Counted from the first letter of the stretch, positions 38,260-47,190 are shown. The stretch: 64,000 nt of DNA from Shinella sp. CPCC 101442 (GCF_024704725.1 NZ_JALIQS010000002.1:868001-932000); one strand, 5' to 3'. The notes: generated by a model not told the origin, from the letters alone. Numbers and translations: made by a program.

Positions 38260-38967
38260 ATGCGGAAATACGCATCGATCTTGCTGGCAGCGACCATCGC
38301 CGCCACGGCGGTCATGCCGGCGACCTCGGCGAGTGCCTTCCCCGGCGCCGTCACGGGGAGCCAGGCCGCAACGACGTCCGACGTCACGCTGGTCGTCCAG
38401 CAGAGCAAGAAACAGGTGGCGCAGAAGTTCAAGCGCACCAAGGTGCGCTTCGTCACCGATCAGGCGCCCGGCACCGTCATCGTCGATACCAACAACAAAT
38501 TCCTCTATTATGTCGAGGGCAACAACAAGGCGACGCGCTACGGCATCGGCGTCGGCCGTGACGGCTTCGGCTGGTCGGGCGTGGTGAAGGTCGGCCGCAA
38601 GGCGGAATGGCCGAGCTGGACGCCGCCGGCCGAGATGCGCCAGCGCGAGGCCAAGAAGGGCCGCATCCTGCCCGTCGTGCAGGAAGGCGGCGAGGACAAC
38701 CCGCTCGGCGCCCGCGCGCTCTACCTGTACAAGGGCGGACGCGACACGATCTTCCGCATCCATGGCACGAACCAGCCCTGGACGATCGGCCAGAACATGT
38801 CGTCAGGCTGTATCCGCATGATGAACAAGGACGTGGAGCATCTCTATTCCCGCGCCGATGTCGGCACCAAGGTCGTCGTCGTCGGCCCTGGCAACCGTCA
38901 GGGCGCGGTCAGTTACAACGACAAGGGCGTCGATTTCTTCGGCAACCTCTTCGGCTTCGGCGGCTGA
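38260..38967 (+). CDS. L,D-transpeptidase (YkuD), second of a tandem pair
   Basis: A secreted 235-residue enzyme with a signal peptide (ATAVMPATSASA). The YkuD domain closely follows that of the previous gene: TVIVDTNNKFLYYV, ATRYGIGVGRDGFGW, KAEWPSWTPPAEM and the catalytic RIHGTNQPWTIGQNMSSGCIRMMN. It differs in the N-terminal spacer and in a C-terminal Gly/Phe end (NLFGFGG). The ATG at 38260 follows AGAGGG by eight bases. The pair clearly arose by duplication; both keep the catalytic Cys. Confidence 0.93.
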   Translation: MRKYASILLAATIAATAVMPATSASAFPGAVTGSQAATTSDVTLVVQQSKKQVAQKFKRTKVRFVTDQAPGTVIVDTNNKFLYYVEGNNKATRYGIGVGRDGFGWSGVVKVGRKAEWPSWTPPAEMRQREAKKGRILPVVQEGGEDNPLGARALYLYKGGRDTIFRIHGTNQPWTIGQNMSSGCIRMMNKDVEHLYSRADVGTKVVVVGPGNRQGAVSYNDKGVDFFGNLFGFGG

Positions 38968-38987
38968 ACAGCCGTCCCAACATGCTC

Positions 38988-39019
38988 ACGATGCCGGCCT
39001 TGCGCCGGCATCGTCGTTT
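38988..39019 (+). terminator. Terminator after the second L,D-transpeptidase
   Basis: An 11-bp stem, ACGATGCCGGC and GCCGGCATCGT, with a five-base loop and a short CGTTT tail. It ends at the stop of the convergent secreted-protein gene and may serve both. Confidence 0.7.
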
Positions 39020-39459
39020 CAGCCAGCCGAACAGGATATCTTTCCGGTGCGCCTGACCGCTTCGTCGAACTTTTCGCCCTCGACCTTCAGCGTATAGGTC
39101 CCCTCAAAGTTCAGACCGTCCTCGTCCACCGTCGTCAGCACGACGAAATCGAGGGTCGCAAACGGCTGGTTCTCGCCGGCCTCGGCATGGACGAGCAGAC
39201 GCAGCTCGCCGTCGTGCAGCCAGTGGTGCGTCAGCGACGATTGGTCGAGCGCCACCTTGTCCAGCCCCTTCTGGGCAAGATCGGCGGGAAGCGTCAGCGT
39301 GCCGCGGAAGTTCAGGATGCCGCCAAGGCTGTAGCTGAAGCCGGCCTCCGCTTCGAACGAGACGTTCTTGTCCTCGACCGCGCAACTGAACCCACCGGTG
39401 GCGAGCGCAGGCGACGAGAGGGCGGCAAAGGCTGTGAGCGAAAGCAGAAAGCGGCGCAT
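39019..39459 (-). CDS. Small secreted protein, unknown function
   Basis: A 146-residue protein with a signal peptide (LLSLTAFAALSSPALA) and a mature part rich in beta-strand-like segments: NVSFEAEAGFSYSLGGILNFRG, LRLLVHAEAG, LNFEGTYTLKVEGEKFDEAVRRTGKISC. Two cysteines, near the mature N-terminus (FSC) and the C-terminus (ISC), could form a disulfide closing a barrel. I recognise no named family. The ATG at 39459 follows AGGAG. It lies just downstream of glcF in the same direction, 76 bases away. Confidence 0.75.
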   Translation of the reverse strand: MRRFLLSLTAFAALSSPALATGGFSCAVEDKNVSFEAEAGFSYSLGGILNFRGTLTLPADLAQKGLDKVALDQSSLTHHWLHDGELRLLVHAEAGENQPFATLDFVVLTTVDEDGLNFEGTYTLKVEGEKFDEAVRRTGKISCSAG

Positions 39460-39535
39460 GAGGATCTCCTGACCGGAACGATGCCGCTCCTCTAGCAAAC
39501 GCAGGGCGCTGCGGCTGTTCCCGGTGTGACAGGGC

Positions 39536-40834
39536 TCAGGAAAGCACGGCCGGCTTGTTTCCGCCATAGGCCCAGTCCAGCAGTTCCACCGTATGCAGAA
39601 TGGGGATTTGTGTTCCCGTCGCGATCTGCGTGATGCAGCCGATATTGCCCGTCGCGATGAGGTCCGGCTTCGTCGCCTCGATGTTCCTGACCTTGCGTGC
39701 CTTCAGCTTTCCGGAAATCTCCGGCTGCAGGATATTGTAGGTTCCGGCAGATCCGCAGCAGAGATGCCCCTCCGCCGGATCGCGCACCGCAAAACCCGCC
39801 TTCCTGAGCAGCACTTTCGGCGCCATGGTGATCTTCTGGCCGTGCTGCATGGAACAGGCCGAATGATAGGCGACCGTCAGGCCCTTCGCCTCCTGCTCCG
39901 GCAGATCGAGCGTCGACAGATATTCCGTCACGTCCCTGGCGAGCGCCGAAACCCGCGCCGCCTTGTCCGCATAGGCAGGATCGAGGCGCAGCATGAAACC
40001 GTAGTCCTTGATCGTCGTGCCGCAGCCCGAAGCGGTGATGACGATCGCATCGAGCCCGCCCTTCTCGATTTCGCCGAGCCAGACATCGACATTGCGGCGC
40101 GCGGCCTCCAGTGCCTGTTCCTCGCGGCCCATGTGATGGACGAGCGAGCCGCAGCACACCTCGCCGACAGGGGCCACGACCTCGACGCCGAGACGCGTCA
40201 GAAGCCGGATCGTTGCCGCGTTGATCTCCGGCTTCAAGACCGGCTGGGCGCAGCCGGACAGGATCGCGACCCGCCCGCGGCGCGGGCCTGTGGCCGGATG
40301 CGTGCCGGGCCCCGCGCCGGCGGATGCCTTCGGCAACCTGCGCGGCGCAAGATCCAGCATCACGCCAAACGGTTCGAGCGGCTTGAAGCGCTTCAGAAGG
40401 CCTGCAAAGGGCCGGCCGAGGTTTGCCGCCTTCAGCGCGAGGCGGAAACGGCGCGGATAGGGCAGCGTGACGGCAAGGACGCCGCGTGTCAGCCGGTCCC
40501 AGAACGGGCGCTTGTAGGTGGCTTCGATATGCATGCGCGCATGGTCGACGAGATGCATGTAGTCGACGCCGGAGGGACAGGTGGTCGTGCAGGCGAGGCA
40601 GGAGAGACAGCGATCGATATGGGTCACCACCTGCGCATCCGCCGGCCGGTCGTTTTCCAGCATGTCCTTGATGAGATAGATGCGCCCGCGCGGACTGTCG
40701 AGCTCGTTGCCGAGCGTCACATAGGTCGGACAGGTTGCGGTGCAGAAACCGCAATGAACGCATTTGCGCAGGATCTTTTCGGATGTCGCAACGTGGGGAT
40801 CGGCAAGCTGATCTGCGGTGAAGTTGGTTTGCAT
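39536..40834 (-). CDS. glcF: Glycolate oxidase iron-sulfur subunit GlcF
   Basis: GlcF carries electrons from the flavin subunits of glycolate oxidase to the membrane quinone pool. The 432-residue protein has two [4Fe-4S] motifs, CVHCGFCTATCP (25-36) and CLSCLACTTTCP (76-86 region), then two CCG domains (VCCGSLVHH and LCCGSAGTYN). It starts three bases after the nuclease-like gene and not directly after glcE. It is co-transcribed with glcD and glcE on the minus strand. Confidence 0.95.
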   Translation of the reverse strand: MQTNFTADQLADPHVATSEKILRKCVHCGFCTATCPTYVTLGNELDSPRGRIYLIKDMLENDRPADAQVVTHIDRCLSCLACTTTCPSGVDYMHLVDHARMHIEATYKRPFWDRLTRGVLAVTLPYPRRFRLALKAANLGRPFAGLLKRFKPLEPFGVMLDLAPRRLPKASAGAGPGTHPATGPRRGRVAILSGCAQPVLKPEINAATIRLLTRLGVEVVAPVGEVCCGSLVHHMGREEQALEAARRNVDVWLGEIEKGGLDAIVITASGCGTTIKDYGFMLRLDPAYADKAARVSALARDVTEYLSTLDLPEQEAKGLTVAYHSACSMQHGQKITMAPKVLLRKAGFAVRDPAEGHLCCGSAGTYNILQPEISGKLKARKVRNIEATKPDLIATGNIGCITQIATGTQIPILHTVELLDWAYGGNKPAVLS

Positions 40835-40837
40835 CGT

Positions 40838-41566
40838 TCAGGCCAACTCCTCGAACGTAAAGGAAACCGCATAGCGGACCAGAGTAAGGTTCGGGACGGC
40901 CCGGGCCGCGGAGATGGTGCGCTGGTCGAAGTCGCTGGCAACGACGATACCCCGCACCTGCGTCGTTCCGTCCTCGTCCATGATATCGCCGATATAACCC
41001 AGTATCTGGCCGACGACCCGAGCATCGGTCTTTCCCGCCTTCAGCTCCACGACGACGCTGCGTCCTTCCGCATCCCGGCAGAATATGTCTATGAAACCGG
41101 ATGTGACCGCCCGCTCCGCCCCATCGTCGAGGATTGTCAGGCCAGGCTCCAGCTTCGTGATTTCTCGACGCAATGCCGCCTGCATATCCCGCTCGAGGGA
41201 CAGCTTTTGCTTCTGGTCGACAAGAGCCGCGTTCAGGACATCCGCCGGAGGGCTCGTTGCAGCGATGTTCAAGGCTGGGCCATCCGAGAGAAACTTGCCA
41301 TATCGAACCACGGCATTCTTGTAGGATTGCAGATTGTTGCGAATATTTCCGTCGAACTGGATCTTGCTGAGGTTGGGTTTGCCGGCCCGCTCGTCCGCGC
41401 TTGAATAGGTGAGATCCGCGATCAACGCATCGAAACCTCCGTTGGTCCAGCAATCGTCCAGACTGCCATAGCTTTGTTCGACCTTGGCGACGCGGTGAAG
41501 CTGGGCGGCTCGGGTGTTTTCACCGTATTCCTGGGCAAGCAGCCAGTCCTTGTAGTCACTGCGCAA
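40838..41566 (-). CDS. NucS-like (PD-D/ExK) nuclease-domain protein inserted in the glc operon
   Basis: A 242-residue protein. The C-terminal half has GFIDIFCRDAEGRSVVVELKAG with Asp160, Glu174 and Lys176, then GQILGYI with Gln187 and Tyr191, and GIVVASDFDQRTISAARAVP; this is the RecB-like nuclease core of the NucS/EndoMS (DUF91) family. The N-terminal half (YKDWLLAQEYGENTRAAQLHRV, NNLQSYKNAVVRYGKFL) is helical and unlike the NucS N-domain. The start is TTG at 41566, five bases after GGGAGG (41572-41577); it overlaps the glcE stop by 11 bases, and glcF begins three bases after its end. Its role in glycolate oxidation is not evident. Confidence 0.8.
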   Translation of the reverse strand: MRSDYKDWLLAQEYGENTRAAQLHRVAKVEQSYGSLDDCWTNGGFDALIADLTYSSADERAGKPNLSKIQFDGNIRNNLQSYKNAVVRYGKFLSDGPALNIAATSPPADVLNAALVDQKQKLSLERDMQAALRREITKLEPGLTILDDGAERAVTSGFIDIFCRDAEGRSVVVELKAGKTDARVVGQILGYIGDIMDEDGTTQVRGIVVASDFDQRTISAARAVPNLTLVRYAVSFTFEELA

Positions 41567-42764
41567 TGGCGCCTCCCGACATGCGAAACAAATTGTGCGG
41601 ATCAAAGGCCGCCTTCACCCGCGCCTGGAGCGCCGTCACGGCCTCCGTCTGCGGCTGGAACGCCTGTGTTGCGGCCAGCACCTCGGGACGCGCCCTGAGA
41701 AGCGTCGCATGTCCACCGCCGACGGCCTTGACGTAGCGGCGCAGCAGCGCGGCCTCGGGATCGGCCTCCATGCGCAGCCAGACGAGGCCGCCCTGCCAGT
41801 CGTAGAAGGCATCGACGCCGGTTTCGAGCCGCAGCGCCGCGACGAGCTGCTGGCCGGCAACGGGGGCGACGGAGACGCGCCAGAGCGGGCGCGGCGTGCC
41901 ATCGGCATAGGGCGCGCCGTCGCGGATTTCGCGCCAGAGGCGGCGTGTCCCCTCGACCTCGAGGCGGGAGACGGCGCCGAAGCGGGCCATGGCTGCGGCG
42001 AGCTTTTCGCCGCGCACGGCGACGGAGGCGGCAAGGCCTTCGAGACGCAGCACGGTGGCAGCACCCTGCGGCAGCGCGCCGCCGGCAAAACGGCCGCGCA
42101 CGCTCTCGGGCAGGTGCGCCGCGCCGGAGACTTCAACCGACATCGACATGGCCGTCGCCATGGCGGCGGCGGCCTCGGCGTCATTGAGATCCGAGACGAC
42201 GATGGTGACAGCGGTTTCCGGCACAGGCAGAAGACGGAAGGTGACCTCCGTCAGGAGCGCCAGCGAACCGTGCGAACCGGCGAGCAGTTTGACGAGATCG
42301 AGACCCGTGACGTTCTTCATGACCCGCCCGCCGGCCTTCACCACCTCGCCCCTGCCGTTGACGAAGCGCAGGCCGAGCAGGCTGTCGCGTGCAGCCCCTG
42401 CCACGAAACGGCGCGGGCCGGATGCGTTGGTGGCGAAGACGCCGCCGATGGTGGGAATGCCGGAGGCGCCGAGCACGCCGCGCAGGTCGTTCGGCTCGAA
42501 TGCGAGCATCTGGCGCTTTTCGGCGAGCGCCGCTTCCACCACCTCCAGCGGCGTGCCGGCGCGGGCGGTCATGGTCATTTCGGCCGGGTTGTAGGCAACG
42601 ATGCCGCTAAGGCCCCGCGCCGAAAGCACCTCGGCCCCGTCGGGCACGCCGTGCAGGCTGCGCGTCCCGCCGCCGCGGATGACGAAAGGCGACCCCGAGA
42701 GGGCCGCGACCTGGACGAGGCGGCTGGCAGCCTCCTCGGAAAGCGGTTCGTGGATCGGCGTCAT
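41556..42764 (-). CDS. glcE: Glycolate oxidase FAD-binding subunit GlcE
   Basis: GlcE is the smaller FAD-binding subunit of the glycolate oxidase complex. The 402-residue protein has the PCMH-type FAD fold: PFVIRGGGTRSLHG, MTMTARAGTPL, GGVFATNASGPRRFVAGAARDSLLGLRFV and NVTGLDLVKLLAGSHGSLALLTEV, and ends with FDPHNLFRMS. The ATG at 42764 overlaps the glcD stop (ATGA); a longer reading to 42929 would run inside glcD. The nuclease-like gene overlaps its end by 11 bases. Confidence 0.95.
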   Translation of the reverse strand: MTPIHEPLSEEAASRLVQVAALSGSPFVIRGGGTRSLHGVPDGAEVLSARGLSGIVAYNPAEMTMTARAGTPLEVVEAALAEKRQMLAFEPNDLRGVLGASGIPTIGGVFATNASGPRRFVAGAARDSLLGLRFVNGRGEVVKAGGRVMKNVTGLDLVKLLAGSHGSLALLTEVTFRLLPVPETAVTIVVSDLNDAEAAAAMATAMSMSVEVSGAAHLPESVRGRFAGGALPQGAATVLRLEGLAASVAVRGEKLAAAMARFGAVSRLEVEGTRRLWREIRDGAPYADGTPRPLWRVSVAPVAGQQLVAALRLETGVDAFYDWQGGLVWLRMEADPEAALLRRYVKAVGGGHATLLRARPEVLAATQAFQPQTEAVTALQARVKAAFDPHNLFRMSGGAIAQ

Positions 42765-44197
42765 GCGGAGGGGCGCCCTTCGAGCGGGAAGACTTTGGAG
42801 GGGTTCAGCAGCCATTGCGGATCGAAGGCGGCGCGCACGGCCATCTGCTGGGCGAGATCGGTATCGCTGTATTGATGGCGCATCAGGTCGCGCTTCTCGA
42901 TGCCGACACCGTGCTCGCCGGTAAGGCACCCGCCGACATCGACACAGAGTTTCAGGATCTCGTTGCCGGCGGCTTCCGCGCGGGCGGCATCTTCCGGATC
43001 GTTGGCGTTGAAGAGAATGAGCGGGTGCATGTTGCCGTCACCCGCATGGAACACATTGGCGACACGCAGGCCGTATTTTTCGACGATCTCCGCAGTGCCG
43101 CGCAGCACGGCGGGCAACTGGCCGAGCGGCACTGTCCCGTCCATGCAGATATAGTCGGCGATGCGGCCGGTGGCGCCGAACGCGGATTTGCGGCCCTTCC
43201 AGATAAGGGCCGCCTCCGTCGCAGACTGGCTTTCCTTGACGACCTTCACGCCATGGCGGCCGGCGATCTCGATGATGCTTGCCAGCATCGCCTCCATCTC
43301 CGCCTCGGAGCCCTCGACCTCGACGATCAGCAGCGCCTCGACATCCATCGGATAGCCGGCATGGGCAAACGCCTCGCAGATCTCGATGGCCGGCTTGTCC
43401 ATGAACTCGATCGCGACCGGGATGATGCCGGCGCCGATGACATCGGCGACGCAGGCGCCTGCCTCCTCCGAACTGTCGAAGCCGAACAGCACGGGTCGCG
43501 CGCCCTCGGGCTTGGCGACGAGACGCACAGTCGCCTCCGTGACGATGCCGAGCTGGCCTTCGCCGCCACAGACGACACCGAGCAGGTCCAGCCCGCCGGC
43601 ATCGAGCGCCTTTCCGCCGAGTTCGACGATGGTGCCATCGATCAGCACGAGCTTGACGCCGAGCAGGTTGTTGGTCGTCACGCCATATTTGAGGCAATGC
43701 GCGCCACCGGAATTCATTCCGATATTGCCGCCGATCGTGCAGGCGAGCTGCGAGCTGGGATCCGGCGCATAGAAATAGCCATCGGCGGAAACCGCCTCGG
43801 AAATGGCGAGGTTTGTGACCCCGGCCTGCACAGTGGCGGCGCGGTTGGCAAAATCCACCTCCAGGATACGCGACATCTTGGAAAGGCCGATCACGACGGC
43901 GTCCTCCTGCGGGATCGCACCACCTGACAACGACGTACCGGCACCGCGCGGCACGATGGGCACGCCGTAGCGGTTGCAATATTTCATCACCGCCGCGACC
44001 TGTTGGGTCGTCTCCGGCAGGGCGACGGCGAGCGGCAGGCGGCGATAGGATACGAAGGCATCCGTCTCGAAGGGCACGAGTTCGCGCGGCTCATGCACGA
44101 GGCAGCCTTGCGGCAGGAGGTCGAGAAGGTCGGCGACGATCTCGCGACGGCGTGAAAGCACTGCCTGCCGCGGCTCCAGAAACCCGATCTGATCCAT
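42761..44197 (-). CDS. glcD: Glycolate oxidase FAD-linked subunit GlcD
   Basis: GlcD is the catalytic subunit oxidising glycolate to glyoxylate. The 478-residue protein has the FAD-linked oxidase fold: YCNRYGVPIVPRGAGTSLSGGAIPQ, IGGNIGMNSGGAHCLKYGVTTNNLLGVKLVL, EGQLGIVTEATVRLV and a C-terminal VANVFHAGDGNMHPLILF and GGCLTGEHGVGIEKRD with the substrate-site residues. It heads the operon glcD-glcE-nuclease-glcF and is divergent from a LysR gene across 106 bases. Similar D-lactate dehydrogenases exist, but the adjoining glcE and glcF fix the call. Confidence 0.96.
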   Translation of the reverse strand: MDQIGFLEPRQAVLSRRREIVADLLDLLPQGCLVHEPRELVPFETDAFVSYRRLPLAVALPETTQQVAAVMKYCNRYGVPIVPRGAGTSLSGGAIPQEDAVVIGLSKMSRILEVDFANRAATVQAGVTNLAISEAVSADGYFYAPDPSSQLACTIGGNIGMNSGGAHCLKYGVTTNNLLGVKLVLIDGTIVELGGKALDAGGLDLLGVVCGGEGQLGIVTEATVRLVAKPEGARPVLFGFDSSEEAGACVADVIGAGIIPVAIEFMDKPAIEICEAFAHAGYPMDVEALLIVEVEGSEAEMEAMLASIIEIAGRHGVKVVKESQSATEAALIWKGRKSAFGATGRIADYICMDGTVPLGQLPAVLRGTAEIVEKYGLRVANVFHAGDGNMHPLILFNANDPEDAARAEAAGNEILKLCVDVGGCLTGEHGVGIEKRDLMRHQYSDTDLAQQMAVRAAFDPQWLLNPSKVFPLEGRPSA

Positions 44198-44256
44198 CCT
44201 CTTCAGCCTCCGCGCTCAGTGGTCTGTTTTCTTTACCACTTCCTATCGAGAGGCGC

Positions 44257-44271
44257 AAATGCTAAGCATTT
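44257..44271. promoter_or_regulatory. Palindrome in the glcD / LysR divergent promoter
   Basis: AAATGC-TAA-GCATTT is a 15-base perfect inverted repeat (6-bp arms) midway between the glcD start and the LysR start. Its place suits an operator for the LysR protein, though it is not a T-N11-A box. Confidence 0.45.
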
Positions 44272-44303
44272 TGTCCGCTTCGGCAACAATTGGACGCGAC
44301 TGA

Positions 44304-45200
44304 ATGACAAACCTCGGCGATCTCGAAATCTTCTCTCGCGTGATCTCCATGGGAAGTATGTCGGCAGCAGGGCGGGCGCTCGGTCTATCCCCTGCCGTCA
44401 TCTCCAAGCGCGTGAAAAGACTGGAGGAACGCCTCGGCACAAGGCTCTTCCAGCGCACCACGCGGCAGATTTCGCTGACCGAGGCCGGACAAGGGTTTTA
44501 CGAACGCATCGTCGGCATCCTCGCCGGCATCGAGGAGGCCGAATCCTTCGTTTCCGGCCGCTCCGGCGCCATGCGCGGCACATTGCGCATTTCCGCGCCG
44601 ACCTCCTTCGGCCGTATGCATATCGCACCCAACCTCAAGGGCTTCATGGATGTCCATCCGGAGCTTGTCGTGAACCTCGTCCTTACCGACGACTTTTCCG
44701 ATATCGTCGGCGGCGGCTTCGATCTCGCCATCCGCATCGGCGAATTGTCGGATTCCTCGCTCGTCGCCCGGCGGCTCGCATCGGTGCGGCGCGTGCTGTG
44801 CGCCTCGCCGGATTACATTGCCCGCCGCGGCACGCCCGCCACGCTGGAGGACCTGGCGGGCCATGTCTGCCTGCCGCCGCACACGCAGGATGTCTGGCGG
44901 CTCGAGGGCCCGGAAGGCGGCGTCACCTATCGCCCGCAGGGGCCACTCTATACCAATTCGAGCGAAGTGGTGCGCGAGGCGGTGTTCTCCGGCATGGGCA
45001 TCGCGTTGCGCTCCACCTGGGACGTCGGCCCGGCGCTGAAGAGCGGCGACCTTGTGCAGGTGCTGCCGCAATATGAAGGATCGCGCAACGTGGTCTTGTC
45101 GGCCGTCTATCCGAGCCGGCAGTTCCTGCCGGTCAAGGTGCGGCTGTTCATCGATTATCTCGCAGACCTCTACGGCCCCCTGCCCTATTGGGAGCGCTGA
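44304..45200 (+). CDS. LysR-family transcriptional regulator, likely of the glc operon
   Basis: A 298-residue LysR protein. The N-terminal winged HTH has FSRVISMGSMSAAGRALGLSPAVISKRVKRLEERLGTRLFQRTTRQISLTEAG; the co-inducer domain begins at LRISAPTSFGRMHIAP and contains VLCASPDYIARRG, typical of the DsdC/CrgA-type branch. It is divergent from glcD, so it probably controls glycolate oxidation; the ligand is unknown. The alternative glc regulator, a GntR/FCD protein, lies 2 kb downstream at 47191. Confidence 0.92.
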   Translation: MTNLGDLEIFSRVISMGSMSAAGRALGLSPAVISKRVKRLEERLGTRLFQRTTRQISLTEAGQGFYERIVGILAGIEEAESFVSGRSGAMRGTLRISAPTSFGRMHIAPNLKGFMDVHPELVVNLVLTDDFSDIVGGGFDLAIRIGELSDSSLVARRLASVRRVLCASPDYIARRGTPATLEDLAGHVCLPPHTQDVWRLEGPEGGVTYRPQGPLYTNSSEVVREAVFSGMGIALRSTWDVGPALKSGDLVQVLPQYEGSRNVVLSAVYPSRQFLPVKVRLFIDYLADLYGPLPYWER

Positions 45201-45229
45201 ATTCCCGCCCCGCCACAAGGAGGAAACGC

Positions 45230-45742
45230 ATGATAGGCAAGATCGCACTGACGGCTGCCCTTCTGGGGTCGGCACTGCCGGCAACTGCGGCGGATCGGTC
45301 ACTCGACGCCCTGTTCAAGGGGCTCGACGATGCCTGCGAATACACCGAGCCCTTCGGAAACATGTTCCAGTCGATCTATGCCTTTGCCCGCAAGGAAGGC
45401 CAGCTGATGCGGCCCAAGGGCTACGAAGACGTCTTCGGCGAACTTTCCATCAAGCCTGTGGACGAGTACCTGCACATCACCATGCCGGTCATCGGCGGCA
45501 CCTGGCGCGGCGTACCGGTCAAGGAAATCGAGATCCTGATCACCCCGCTCGAAAGCGGCCTCAGCGCGCATGCCATCATCTTCGAGACGAAGGCGCTGAA
45601 AAAGGCAGAAGCCGCCTTCAAGAAGCGCGGTCTCGCGGCCCAGAAAAAGCTGGCCAAGCAGGACGACGGTGGCTTCGGCTGGCAGACGGGCTTCTTCGTG
45701 CGCGACGGCGTTCCGCGCTATGAGTGCGACCTGTCGACGTAG
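45230..45742 (+). CDS. Secreted protein, unknown function
   Basis: A 170-residue protein with a signal peptide (IALTAALLGSALPATAA). The mature part contains ALFKGLDDACEYTEPFGNMFQSIYAFARKEG, DVFGELSIKPVDEYLHITMPVIGGTWRGVPVKEIEI and a Lys/Ala-rich helix (FETKALKKAEAAFKKRGLAAQKKLA), ending RYECDLST. The two cysteines could pair. No family is recognised. The ATG has an excellent AAGGAGG ribosome site. It follows the LysR gene by 29 bases on the same strand and converges with the DUF3422 gene. Confidence 0.8.
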   Translation: MIGKIALTAALLGSALPATAADRSLDALFKGLDDACEYTEPFGNMFQSIYAFARKEGQLMRPKGYEDVFGELSIKPVDEYLHITMPVIGGTWRGVPVKEIEILITPLESGLSAHAIIFETKALKKAEAAFKKRGLAAQKKLAKQDDGGFGWQTGFFVRDGVPRYECDLST

Positions 45743-45770
45743 CGCCACCCACGCTCAGCGCCAGCCGTCT

Positions 45771-47057
45771 TTAGTGCTTGTCCTCTTCCGCATGCTTGTT
45801 GCGGATCGCGCGCACGAGCAACCACATGCCGACGATGACGAAGGGCACGGCGATGCCGGTCAGGGTTTCCGGCTTCACCTCCAGACCGAGACCATGCGCC
45901 GCCTTCGCGACATAGCCGAAGAGACCCACGACATAGTAGGAGATCGCCGCGACCGAGAGGCCTTCAACGGTCTGCTGCAGGCGCAGCTGCAGTTTCGCGC
46001 GGCGGTCCATCGAGTTCAGCAGCGTCGAGTTGAGCTGCTCCAGTTCCACGTCGATCCAGCTTCGAAGCAGTGCTGTCGCCCGGGCGAGTTTGCGCGACAG
46101 GTTCGCCTGTCGTTCCTCAACCGACTGACAGGTGCGCATGGCGGGCGCCAGGCGGCGTTCGAGGAAGAAGCCGAGCGTTTCGTAACCGGGCACGGCCGTC
46201 TCCGCGAGCGTGCGGATGCGCTCCTGCACGATGCCGTAATAGGCGCGGCTGGCGCCGAACCGGTAGAGACTGAGCGCGGCGTTCGCCTCCAGCTCGGCGG
46301 CAAGGCGGGTGATCTCGGTCAGGAGTTCGTCGGCCCTGTCGCGGGCGTGCTGCTTCATGGCATTGGTGATGCCCGTCAATCCGTCCTCGATGCGCCGGAT
46401 ATCCGGCGAGAGCGACTGGGCGAGCGGCAGGCCCATCATGGCGAGCGTGCGATAGGTTTCGATGTCGAGCAGGCGCTGGACGAGCGCGCCCCGCCCGGCC
46501 TCCGTCATGCCGCGATCGATGACGAGGATCTGCGTCAACCCGTCGCCGTCCTGACGAAAGTCGGTGAGCACGACGCCCTGGCCGTTCTTGATCTCGCTGT
46601 AACAGAGGCTCGTCGGGTCGAAGCTGGCGATCGCCTCGCGGGTTTCCGGCGTGTCGGGGCGGATTTCCAGCCGGATGCCCGAAATCAGCGTGCCGGGCGG
46701 CGAAAAGCTGTCGCCGAACGGGTGGACGGGCACTTCGCCGCCGAATTTCTCCGGCACCGGGCCGTCCCAGAAGTAGGTCGAGAATTCCGTATGCCGTTCC
46801 CAGCGCAGCGTGCCCTGGCCCCAGCTCAGCGCATGGTGGCTGGAGTCGCGTCCCGGCGGCGAGATGCCGCGCGAGCGCGACAGTTCCCCCATCACCGCAT
46901 GATCAACCGCCGAACCGCCCTCGGTGAGGAAGGCGAGCTGGAAGATCACGCGCGGCGACGGCACCAGCGCATATGGTCGCGAATGTATTTCCCCGAGCGC
47001 CTGCGCACGCGCAGTCGCCTGCGGAAAGGCGAAGCTTCCCTTACCCATGTTCTGCAC
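45771..47057 (-). CDS. DUF3422 membrane protein
   Basis: A 428-residue protein of the DUF3422 family: HSRPYALVPSPRVIFQLAFLTE and SWGQGTLRWERHTEFSTYFW at the N-terminus, a helical middle with RADELLTEITRLAAELEANAALSLYRFGASRAYYGIVQERI, and two C-terminal transmembrane segments (about 365-385 and 395-415) after a coiled region. The N-terminal 360 residues should be cytoplasmic. Function unknown. The start is GTG at 47057, close behind AAGGGGGACG, or ATG at 47048, 12 bases behind it. It is divergent from the GntR gene. Confidence 0.88.
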   Translation of the reverse strand: MQNMGKGSFAFPQATARAQALGEIHSRPYALVPSPRVIFQLAFLTEGGSAVDHAVMGELSRSRGISPPGRDSSHHALSWGQGTLRWERHTEFSTYFWDGPVPEKFGGEVPVHPFGDSFSPPGTLISGIRLEIRPDTPETREAIASFDPTSLCYSEIKNGQGVVLTDFRQDGDGLTQILVIDRGMTEAGRGALVQRLLDIETYRTLAMMGLPLAQSLSPDIRRIEDGLTGITNAMKQHARDRADELLTEITRLAAELEANAALSLYRFGASRAYYGIVQERIRTLAETAVPGYETLGFFLERRLAPAMRTCQSVEERQANLSRKLARATALLRSWIDVELEQLNSTLLNSMDRRAKLQLRLQQTVEGLSVAAISYYVVGLFGYVAKAAHGLGLEVKPETLTGIAVPFVIVGMWLLVRAIRNKHAEEDKH

Positions 47058-47190
47058 CGTCCCCCTTCGTGCAACAGCACAGTCTTAACAAATGTCAGGC
47101 GCCGAGAGATAGGGCGCATTGACGCAGGCCATCGGAATACAGTGGACAAGATTATTGACCAGTTTCCGCGCAGGTTGATACACTTGCGAT

